Assembly: GCA_946611495.1 (NCBI GenBank)
Contig: CAMODR010000111.1
Location: forward strand, 1 to 5,323
Direction: 5' to 3'
Origin: an uncultured Methanobrevibacter sp.
GTDB lineage: Archaea > Methanobacteriota > Methanobacteria > Methanobacteriales > Methanobacteriaceae
DNA length: 5,323 nucleotides
Part shown: in pieces, positions 1 through 4,296 of the stretch
How the letters are laid out: each line of letters begins with the position of its first letter
Numbering within the stretch: the first letter of the stretch is position 1
The notes under the pieces: generated by a model
Databases searched by the model: none
Told to the model about the DNA's origin: nothing
The model's input: only the letters and a program-made list of their open reading frames with translations
Translations under genes and position numbers: made by a program

Positions 1-16
1 TATTTTTTATTTTTTC
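1..16 (+). terminator. T-tracts, possible end of an upstream transcript
   Basis: Two runs of six T (3-8 and 10-15), separated by one A, open the window. Archaeal RNA polymerase commonly terminates at such oligo-T stretches without a hairpin. No upstream gene is visible, so this is only a plausible reading. Confidence 0.25.
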
Positions 17-76
17 ATATAAATGTAAACCTTTATAAGTAACGGTGTGTTATATATTAATGTGTCTGGTATAAAT

Positions 77-137
77 TTTTAGGACAATAAATTTTTAAAA
101 AAATTATAAAATTATAATAAATATATTTGTCCTAAAA
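77..137. repeat. 11-base inverted repeat, widely spaced half-sites
   Basis: TTTTAGGACAA at 77-87 is the exact reverse complement of TTGTCCTAAAA at 127-137, with 39 bases between the arms. The right arm also forms the left part of the 16-base palindrome at 130-145, so the element TCCTA/TAGGA occurs three times (80-84, 130-134, 141-145) upstream of the vWA gene. This arrangement suggests paired binding sites for one dimeric regulator. The regulator is not identifiable from sequence. Confidence 0.5.
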
Positions 138-145
138 TTTTAGGA
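130..145. promoter_or_regulatory. 16-base perfect palindrome, candidate operator
   Basis: TCCTAAAATTTTAGGA is perfectly self-complementary and ends five bases before the TATA-like box at 150-157, where the archaeal BRE element and TFB would sit. A repressor bound here would compete with TFB/TBP for the vWA promoter. The palindrome is seen directly; the operator role is inference. Confidence 0.5.
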
Positions 146-149
146 TATA

Positions 150-157
150 TTTATATA
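150..157 (+). promoter_or_regulatory. TATA box of the vWA gene
   Basis: TTTATATA matches the archaeal TATA consensus. Transcription would be expected to start about 25 bases downstream, near 176-182, leaving a leader of about 55 bases before the ATG at 234. An 8-base dyad, TATACTAT (154-161) and ATAGTATA (169-176), overlaps the box and reaches to the expected start site. Confidence 0.5.
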
Positions 158-180
158 CTATAAAAAACATAGTATAGTAT

Positions 181-196
181 GAAGTTGAAGAACTTC
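181..196 (+). promoter_or_regulatory. Small hairpin at the 5' end of the vWA leader
   Basis: GAAGTT-GAAG-AACTTC is a perfect 6-base-pair stem with a four-base loop. It lies at or just after the predicted transcription start, so it could cap the 5' end of the mRNA or serve as a DNA dyad for a regulator. No known riboswitch is recognised. Confidence 0.4.
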
Positions 197-233
197 CAAT
201 TTTTAAAAAATATGTAAAGGGGTTTAGATATTT

Positions 234-893
234 ATGAAAAAAATTGAAAATATTTGTGAAGAAAATATAAATGAATTGACAGTAGTTTCTGATAAGAAAG
301 AATCTAAAACTTTAGACATTGTTTTTGTACTTGATAAGTCTGGATCAATGACTGGCAGTGAAAGAAGCGTCATCAACGGTTTCAATGCTTTTGTTGAAAA
401 GGAAAGCTGCAAAGATAGGGATAGTCGCGTAACAACTGTTGTATTTGACCATGATTACAAAAAGCTATACTCTAGAAAAGATATTAATGATGTTGAAATC
501 TTAACTGATAAGGATTACTATCCATCAGGTTGTACTGCTTTATATGATGCAATAGGCTTTACTATTCAAGATCTTATGGCTGAAGTAGATAATGATGTTT
601 TATTTATTATAATTACTGATGGCTATGAAAATTCCTCTAGAAGATTCGATAAAGAACAAATTAACAGTCTTATTGACGAATTAGATTGGGAATTTGTCTT
701 CGTTGGTGCTGAAATTGACAGTTATGCGGAAGCTTCTAAAATTGGAATTAAGGGATCTCATACTGCAAACTTTTCTAAATCTGAAGAGTCTTTCAAAGAG
801 GTCTTTAACGCTTGCTATGAGATGACTGGTTGTATCCATGAGAATAAGTGCATTGATGACCTTGATTGGAAGGAAGATATTGAAGGTAATTAA
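234..893 (+). CDS. Cytosolic von Willebrand factor A (vWA) domain protein
   Basis: This 219-residue protein is essentially one vWA domain and has no signal peptide or membrane segment. The metal-ion-dependent adhesion site is complete: D34-K-S36-G-S38 after the first hydrophobic strand (LDIVFVL), T101 in SGCTALYDA, and D129 in the strand FIIITDG. This predicts divalent-metal-dependent protein binding. The nearest recognisable group is the small stand-alone vWA proteins (TerY-like in the broad sense) found in many bacteria and archaea; their partners are mostly unknown. Residues 1-25 are charged and probably flexible. A C-terminal tail carries C194, C200 and C206 at five-residue intervals, which is not part of the core fold. 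The start is set by the ATG at 234, which follows an AAAGGGG sequence (216-222) that is a poor Shine-Dalgarno match. The next Met is residue 39, inside the MIDAS loop. No partner gene such as a MoxR ATPase, PP2C phosphatase or ter gene is adjacent. The domain call is secure; the role is unknown. Confidence 0.93.
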   Translation: MKKIENICEENINELTVVSDKKESKTLDIVFVLDKSGSMTGSERSVINGFNAFVEKESCKDRDSRVTTVVFDHDYKKLYSRKDINDVEILTDKDYYPSGCTALYDAIGFTIQDLMAEVDNDVLFIIITDGYENSSRRFDKEQINSLIDELDWEFVFVGAEIDSYAEASKIGIKGSHTANFSKSEESFKEVFNACYEMTGCIHENKCIDDLDWKEDIEGN

Positions 894-917
894 TTATCCT
901 TATTGATTCATAATCGC

Positions 918-938
918 CACTTAAAAGTGTTTTTTTTT
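918..938 (+). terminator. Terminator after the vWA gene
   Basis: CACTTAAAAGTG (918-929) is self-complementary and can form a short stem. It is followed at once by nine T (930-938), located 25 bases past the vWA stop codon. Stem plus T-run, or the T-run alone, would suit archaeal termination. Confidence 0.6.
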
Positions 939-1026
939 ACTTCATAATTGACATATGTTTTCTCCATTTGTGTTTGTTAAGGGTTTTATTCACTATGCAT
1001 TTTTTTACTCTATTTCCACTTTTAAA

Positions 1027-1054
1027 ATTTGGGATTTATTAAATAATCCCAAAT
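1027..1054. repeat. 28-base interrupted palindrome
   Basis: ATTTGGGATT (1027-1036) and AATCCCAAAT (1045-1054) are exact reverse complements around an eight-base AT centre. The arms include a GGG/CCC block that is unusual in this AT-rich spacer. It could be a protein-binding dyad or an RNA stem-loop. The very next bases, AGGTGAT (1055-1061), look like a strong ribosome site, so an RNA stem here would sit directly against it. Confidence 0.55.
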
Positions 1055-1071
1055 AGGTGATTATGGATTAA
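1055..1071 (+). other. Strong Shine-Dalgarno before a two-codon frame
   Basis: AGGTGAT at 1055-1061, the same ribosome site used by the CcdA gene at 2772-2778, is followed one base later by ATG-GAT-TAA (1063-1071). The frame encodes only Met-Asp. It may be the remnant of a lost gene's start, a start-stop regulatory frame, or chance. Confidence 0.25.
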
Positions 1072-1215
1072 TATATCTTAATTCTGCTTTATTTTTTATT
1101 TTCTTGAGTTAAGCGAGAATGTAATTGAAAAGAATTTTAGTAAGAGGGAGGAATTTAAAAGTTCATAGAAAAAACATGATTTGAATTTTGAATAGTAATT
1201 GGTAATGGTAAAAAA

Positions 1216-1229
1216 TTTCCATATGGAAA
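1216..1229. repeat. 14-base perfect palindrome
   Basis: TTTCCATATGGAAA is fully self-complementary and lies in the middle of the gene-free stretch, about 170 bases beyond the end of the flavodoxin gene. No promoter with a downstream gene sits beside it, so a role is not evident. Confidence 0.4.
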
Positions 1230-1333
1230 GGGGACGATAGACTTGTTCATATTTTTGAATGATAATTAAAAAGAGTTTGATTTGTTTGTTTCTTAGTTCT
1301 TTAAAGAGTTCTCTTAGAAAAAATAAGTTTTAT

Positions 1334-1375
1334 GGATTATTTCTTTAAAAATAGTAAAGGGGGTTGAAATAATCC
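1334..1375. terminator. Inverted repeat downstream of the flavodoxin gene
   Basis: GGATTATTTC (1334-1343) and GAAATAATCC (1366-1375) are exact reverse complements with a 22-base loop. Two further pairs outside a mismatch extend the stem (1331-1332 with 1377-1378). It begins 24 bases past the flavodoxin stop on the minus strand. It could be a 3' stem-loop or terminator, or a structured RNA; a clear T-run on the minus strand immediately after it is lacking. The loop holds the purine block AAAGGGGG. Confidence 0.4.
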
Positions 1376-1386
1376 TTATATGGGGT

Positions 1387-1406
1387 ATGAATATTTACTT
1401 ATTCAT
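1387..1406 (-). terminator. Hairpin across the flavodoxin stop codon
   Basis: ATGAATA (1387-1393) pairs with TATTCAT (1400-1406) over a six-base loop, and the TAA stop (minus strand, 1399-1401) lies at the edge of the loop. It is short and AT-rich, so it may act only as a weak 3' structure. Confidence 0.25.
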
Positions 1407-1908
1407 TTACCCAATTTTTAACTTTATCTTTAGCTCCGTCTACGAAACTGCCTTGGATGGATAATCCTTTTTTGAGTTCAGCTCCAGAACAGATCTTTTT
1501 GATGTCGGTTTCACTTCTACCGAATCCGCTGCCTTCGTGAGTGACAAATGGTTTGATTATTTTGCCTTCAAAGTCTAACTTTTCTAGTTGGGTCCATACT
1601 GGCATAGGCATTGTTCCCCACCAGTTAGGAAAACCAAGGTAGATTGTTTCGTATTGGCTAATATCTTCAATGTATTCTTTTAATTCAGGTCTTTCATTGT
1701 TGTTTAACTCTTCTTGAGCCACTTCGATACATTTCATATAATCTTCTGGGTATTCGTTTAAAGGTTCCATTTTAAACATGTCTGCATCGGTAAACTCATT
1801 GATGTAGTTTGCGATTACTTCAGTGTTTCCTATGTCGATATGTTTTAATCCAGCGTTGCTGTAGTTTTCTCCAGCTCTGGAGTAGTATAAAATTAAATCT
1901 TTTGCCAT
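1399..1908 (-). CDS. Flavodoxin-like FMN protein
   Basis: The 169-residue product is a single flavodoxin-fold domain that should bind FMN and carry electrons in the cytoplasm, or act as a small quinone- or flavin-type reductase. Visible features in order are: first strand DLILYYS ending in the phosphate-binding loop S10-R-A-G13-E-N-Y; a second loop element G27-N-T-E30 before the first long helix; strand and loop YLGFPNWWGTMPMP (about 90-103), where aromatic W96/W97 could flank the isoalloxazine ring; and THEGSGFGRS (about 123-132), the third flavin loop. The split phosphate loop with an ENY...GNTE insertion is typical of the flavodoxin_4-type family common in anaerobes. Length is normal for the family. 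The ATG is preceded on its strand by TGAGATG (1914-1920), a moderate ribosome site. The gene is transcribed alone, convergent with the vWA gene and divergent from the thioredoxin gene. Its redox partner is not shown. Confidence 0.92.
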   Translation of the reverse strand: MAKDLILYYSRAGENYSNAGLKHIDIGNTEVIANYINEFTDADMFKMEPLNEYPEDYMKCIEVAQEELNNNERPELKEYIEDISQYETIYLGFPNWWGTMPMPVWTQLEKLDFEGKIIKPFVTHEGSGFGRSETDIKKICSGAELKKGLSIQGSFVDGAKDKVKNWVNE

Positions 1909-1980
1909 AGTTTCATCTCATTGATTTTTTTATTAAATTATTAATTATTATTCTTTTTTATTTTTATAGTTTTTAAACTT

Positions 1981-1998
1981 TATTTAAATATTTAAATT
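1981..1998 (-). promoter_or_regulatory. TATA-like element for the flavodoxin gene
   Basis: ATTTAAATATTTAAAT (1982-1997) is a tandem and palindromic TATA-like sequence about 75-90 bases before the flavodoxin ATG on the minus strand. A start about 25 bases on would give a leader of roughly 50 bases. The spacer is so AT-rich that other TATA-like sites compete, including CTATAAAAA on the minus strand. Confidence 0.3.
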
Positions 1999-2144
1999 AT
2001 TTTTTTTTATTTTTTAGTTAAATTTTAATATTTGAAAATTAAATGACAAACTTTATTTATTACGAAAAACAACTATAATTAAATTATTTTATTAAGTTAA
2101 AACTATCTTTTAATTCAATAATTTAATTTTTTATAATTTATTGT

Positions 2145-2151
2145 GGGGGAG
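2145..2151 (+). promoter_or_regulatory. Ribosome binding site of the thioredoxin gene
   Basis: GGGGGAG ends five bases before the ATG at 2157. It is the only G-rich run in the surrounding AT-rich spacer and fixes the start codon. Confidence 0.65.
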
Positions 2152-2156
2152 ATAAA

Positions 2157-2606
2157 ATGAAAAAATATGCTTTAATTTCAATATTGGCTATATTTTTAGT
2201 CAGTGGATTAATTGTCTCTGTAAGTGCTGCCGATAGCTATGGCAATAATTACGGAGGATATGATAGTAATTTTATAGATGGTCTAAACGTAAGTTATGAT
2301 CTTGAACAGTCTTTAAAGGATGCAAAATTAGAAAATAAAACAGTTATGGTAGTTTTTGATCAAGACTCTTGCGGTTATTGCGATATGCTTAAGCAAGATA
2401 CATTAAGTGATAGTGATGTTCAGAAGATTATCAATGAAAACTGCATTCCAGTAATCATAGATATTAATAAGGATTATGAAATTGCAAGCCAATTTGATGT
2501 TTTCGGAACTCCATTGATTATATTTCTTGATGGAGATGGCAAAGAACTTCATAGGATAGAGGGATATGTAACTCCTGATGAGTTTTTAAGCGAAGTTCAT
2601 GGATAA
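2157..2606 (+). CDS. Secreted thioredoxin-fold protein, CGYC active site
   Basis: The 149-residue precursor has a classic signal peptide: MKK, a hydrophobic core (about 5-20), and a likely cleavage site after VSA at residue 24. A Tyr/Gly/Asn-rich linker (about 27-36) follows, then a thioredoxin fold. The active site is S71-C72-G-Y-C75 at the start of the first long helix. The strand VIIDI and then FGTP with cis-proline P119 complete the catalytic face. The pattern of strand, CxxC, helix ending near DSDVQ, then a loop resembles the C-terminal domain of DsbD and the thioredoxin_7/thioredoxin_2 families, so a thiol-disulfide reductant outside the membrane is likely. C96 is an additional cysteine outside the motif. 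No lipobox is present, so the mature protein should be soluble or loosely held in the cell envelope. The CcdA-type membrane protein 175 bases downstream is the probable electron donor (inference). The family is secure; direction (reductase rather than oxidase) is less so. Confidence 0.92.
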   Translation: MKKYALISILAIFLVSGLIVSVSAADSYGNNYGGYDSNFIDGLNVSYDLEQSLKDAKLENKTVMVVFDQDSCGYCDMLKQDTLSDSDVQKIINENCIPVIIDINKDYEIASQFDVFGTPLIIFLDGDGKELHRIEGYVTPDEFLSEVHG

Positions 2607-2617
2607 GTGATTTAATA

Positions 2618-2641
2618 ATCCTTTTAATTATCCTTTTAATT
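2618..2641 (+). repeat. 12-base tandem repeat after the thioredoxin gene
   Basis: ATCCTTTTAATT occurs twice back to back (2618-2629, 2630-2641), 12 bases past the stop codon. With the T-rich bases that follow (2645-2650), it may be part of the termination zone. A second short tandem, TAAATTTTAT, lies at 2671-2680 and 2681-2690. Confidence 0.45.
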
Positions 2642-2702
2642 CAATTTTTTATATTTTATATTATTTTTATTAAATTTTATTAAATTTTATTATTTTTTCA
2701 CT

Positions 2703-2752
2703 CAAAAAGATTTTAAATTATTAAACAGACAAAAAGATTTTAAATTATTAAA
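2703..2752 (+). promoter_or_regulatory. Duplicated 23-base promoter-like element before ccdA
   Basis: A 23-base sequence (2703-2725) is repeated exactly at 2730-2752 with CAGA between the copies, giving a period of 27 bases. Each copy holds an A-rich, BRE-like block (AAAAAGA) followed by the TATA-like TTTTAAATTA. The two TATA-like boxes at about 2712-2720 and 2739-2747 would place transcription starts near 2742 and 2769, giving leaders of about 40 and 13 bases for the CcdA gene. The repeat is seen; its use as tandem promoters is inference. Confidence 0.5.
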
Positions 2753-2771
2753 TATTTAATTGGTTTTATTT

Positions 2772-2778
2772 AGGTGAT
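2772..2778 (+). promoter_or_regulatory. Ribosome binding site of the CcdA gene
   Basis: AGGTGAT is a full match to the archaeal anti-Shine-Dalgarno core and ends three bases before the ATG at 2782. It settles the start and places C20 of the protein in the first membrane helix. Confidence 0.75.
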
Positions 2779-2781
2779 TTT

Positions 2782-3390
2782 ATGGAGATAGTTCCTTTGT
2801 TTTCTTTTTTTACAGGTGTAATTTCAATATTGTCTCCTTGCATATTGCCTATTCTTCCTATTTTCATTGGATTTAGCTTAAAATCAAAATCAAAATCTGA
2901 AACCTTATCTTTCTTTTTAGGTTTGTTTTCCATATTTTTGGCTTTGATTTTCCTAACAGGATTCGCTACAGCTATTGTTTATAAATATATAGTTTATGTA
3001 AGGATTATTTCTGCTATAATATTGTTGATAATGGGTATTTTAATGCTATTTGATTATTCATTCAATTTTTTATCTATCAAGCCAAATGATGGCGAAGGAA
3101 TATTATCTTCATTTTCTTTAGGATTCTTGACTTCTCTTTCATGGGCTCCATGCTATAGCGCTTATCTTATTTCTCTTATAAGTCTTCTTGTTAGCTCTAA
3201 TGATCCTTTATTTGCAATAGGGAATATAATTCTATACACTTTAGGATTTGCTTTAACATTGCTTGTTTTAAGCCTTATAATTTCAAAAATTAATTTAGAA
3301 AAACTAATTGATAAAACAGCTTACATTCCTAAAATATTTGCAGTATTGATTATAATTGGTGCGTTATACCTGCTTTATAGTTCTATTTAA
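2782..3390 (+). CDS. ccdA: CcdA/DsbD-type membrane thiol transporter
   Basis: The 202-residue protein has six predicted membrane helices (about 7-32, 43-66, 71-92, 111-136, 143-168 and 182-201) and almost no soluble part. This is the minimal CcdA form of the DsbD transmembrane domain. The two family cysteines are visible: C20 in LSPCILPILP in helix 1, with the proline-rich surround typical of the family, and C124 in SWAPCYSAYL in helix 4. They form the disulfide that accepts electrons from cytoplasmic thioredoxin and passes them outward. The gene follows a secreted CGYC thioredoxin gene on the same strand, its likely acceptor, though a 175-base gap and its own promoter-like repeats suggest at least partly separate transcription. 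No cytochrome c assembly genes are visible, and methanogens of this group are thought to lack cytochromes, so a general role in extracytoplasmic thiol reduction is more likely than cytochrome c maturation. Confidence 0.9.
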   Translation: MEIVPLFSFFTGVISILSPCILPILPIFIGFSLKSKSKSETLSFFLGLFSIFLALIFLTGFATAIVYKYIVYVRIISAIILLIMGILMLFDYSFNFLSIKPNDGEGILSSFSLGFLTSLSWAPCYSAYLISLISLLVSSNDPLFAIGNIILYTLGFALTLLVLSLIISKINLEKLIDKTAYIPKIFAVLIIIGALYLLYSSI

Positions 3391-3400
3391 TATTTATTCC

Positions 3401-3487
3401 TTTTTTTTAACTTTTTTTATTAATGTCATTTTTTGGTCTTTTCATTACTTGTTATATTTTTGGTATTTTAGTTTTTTTTATTTTTTT
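3401..3487 (+). terminator. T-tract termination zone after ccdA
   Basis: After the ccdA stop there are T-runs at 3401-3408, 3412-3418, 3429-3434, 3472-3479 and 3481-3487, with no strong hairpin. Serial oligo-T stretches are the usual archaeal termination signal. They isolate ccdA from the operon that begins at 3593. Confidence 0.5.
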
Positions 3488-3519
3488 GGCTTTGATATTT
3501 TTTTAATTTAAATTAAATC

Positions 3520-3527
3520 TTATATAA
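3520..3527 (+). promoter_or_regulatory. TATA box of the IscU-like/GGGtGRT operon
   Basis: TTATATAA lies 65 bases before the chosen ATG at 3593. A transcription start about 25 bases downstream would leave a leader of about 45 bases containing the ribosome site at 3583-3588. The A-rich bases just upstream (3511-3517) could serve as BRE. Confidence 0.45.
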
Positions 3528-3582
3528 TGAATAAGATAAATATAATATTATAATAATTTTTTAATCATAATTTTTTTAAAGT

Positions 3583-3588
3583 GGAGAT
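3583..3588 (+). promoter_or_regulatory. Ribosome binding site that decides the start at 3593
   Basis: GGAGAT, four bases before ATG at 3593, is a good Shine-Dalgarno. The in-frame GTG at 3581 overlaps this very sequence and has only an AT-rich stretch before it, so it is part of the ribosome site rather than the start codon. Confidence 0.75.
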
Positions 3589-3592
3589 TCAA

Positions 3593-4285
3593 ATGATTTA
3601 TTCAAATGAAGTAGAAAATATGTGTCCTGTTCGTAAGGGAGCAAATCATGGACCTGCACCAATACCTGAAGAGGGCAGATGGGTAAAATCAAAAGAGATC
3701 AGCGATATCTCTGGATTGACTCATGGTATAGGTTGGTGTGCACCTCAACAAGGAGGATGTAAATTAACCTTAAATGTTAAGGAAGGAATTATTGAAGAGG
3801 CATTGGTAGAGACTATCGGTTGCTCTGGAATGACTCATTCTGCAGCTATGGCTGGTGAAATCCTTGTAGGAAAAACCATTCTTGAAGCATTGAACACAGA
3901 CCTTGTTTGTGATGCAATCAACACTGCAATGCGTGAATTGTTCTTGCAAATCGTTTATGGAAGAACCCAATCTGCATTTTCAGAAGACGGACTTCCAGTT
4001 GGCGCTGGCCTTGAAGACTTAGGAAAAGGTCATAGAAGTCAAGTGGGAACCATTTACTCAACAAAAGTAAAAGGTCCAAGATATCTTGAATTGACTGAAG
4101 GTTACATTACTGAAATAGGACTTGATGAAGATGATGAAATCATCGGTTACAAGTATATCAATACTGGAGTAATGCTCGATCTTATTAAGGATGGAACAGA
4201 CCCAATGGAAGCAATTGAAAAGGCAAGTGGTCAATACGGCAGATTCGATGATGCAGTTAAGAAAATTGACCCAAGGAAGGAATAG
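3593..4285 (+). CDS. IscU/NifU-like iron-sulfur scaffold homologue
   Basis: The 230-residue cytosolic protein has an IscU/NifU N-terminal-type domain at about 40-120 and a further C-terminal part (about 150-230) not found in the roughly 130-residue bacterial IscU. The recognisable core is a first strand pair following GWCAPQQGGCKLTLNV (C49, C56), then VETIGCSGMTHSAAMAGEILVGKTILEA (about 72-99), which parallels the GC-(small residues)-GKS/T-hydrophobic pattern of IscU around its second cluster cysteine, here C77. The remaining cysteines are C11 and C106; ligand spacing differs from IscU, and its conserved Asp after the first Cys is not evident, so cluster binding is plausible but unproven. ATG at 3593 is chosen because GGAGAT lies four bases before it. 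The GGGtGRT gene begins 11 bases after the stop, so the two are surely co-transcribed. Codon use looks less AT-biased than that of ccdA, suggesting good expression. No IscS, SufB/C or Fd gene is adjacent. Confidence 0.85.
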   Translation: MIYSNEVENMCPVRKGANHGPAPIPEEGRWVKSKEISDISGLTHGIGWCAPQQGGCKLTLNVKEGIIEEALVETIGCSGMTHSAAMAGEILVGKTILEALNTDLVCDAINTAMRELFLQIVYGRTQSAFSEDGLPVGAGLEDLGKGHRSQVGTIYSTKVKGPRYLELTEGYITEIGLDEDDEIIGYKYINTGVMLDLIKDGTDPMEAIEKASGQYGRFDDAVKKIDPRKE

Positions 4286-4296
4286 GGGATGAGATA

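Larger units (their letters stand above)
894..1398. other. 505-base gap without a convincing gene
   Basis: This lies between the convergent vWA and flavodoxin genes. I find no open frame above about 33 codons with a ribosome site. It contains a terminator-like hairpin (918-938), a 28-base interrupted palindrome (1027-1054) directly followed by AGGTGAT and a two-codon frame, a 14-base palindrome (1216-1229), and a 10-base-pair inverted repeat (1334-1375). Purine-rich blocks resembling ribosome sites occur near 1143-1152, 1227-1233 and 1356-1363 but lead to no gene. It may be a decayed gene, a small-RNA locus, or plain spacer. Confidence 0.5.

Noticed and set aside
224..412. 62-codon open frame on the minus strand
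   Set aside because: It lies opposite the vWA coding sequence, has no ribosome site, and its peptide resembles no family; the plus-strand frame carries a complete MIDAS.
955..1056. 33-codon Phe-rich frame on the plus strand in the gap
   Set aside because: No ribosome site precedes its ATG, and the composition is what T-rich spacer yields by chance. Its TAG overlaps the AGGTGAT block, but that alone is not evidence of translation.
1216..1229. Palindrome TTTCCATATGGAAA as a nitrogen-regulator (NrpR) operator
   Set aside because: NrpR sites have the order GGAA-N6-TTCC; here the arms are in the opposite order with a four-base centre, and no nitrogen gene follows.
1155..1250. 31-codon frame on the minus strand in the gap
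   Set aside because: No ribosome site and no recognisable feature; the length is within chance.
1380..1421. 13-codon plus-strand frame after AAAGGGGG
   Set aside because: It overlaps the 3' end of the flavodoxin gene antisense and is too short to support, although a G-rich block lies upstream.
2703..2752. CRISPR array from the two 23-base direct repeats
   Set aside because: There are only two copies with a four-base spacer, no cas genes, and the repeat looks like a TATA-type promoter element.
3770..3970. 66-codon open frame on the minus strand
   Set aside because: It is opposite the IscU-like gene, in its conserved core, without a start signal.
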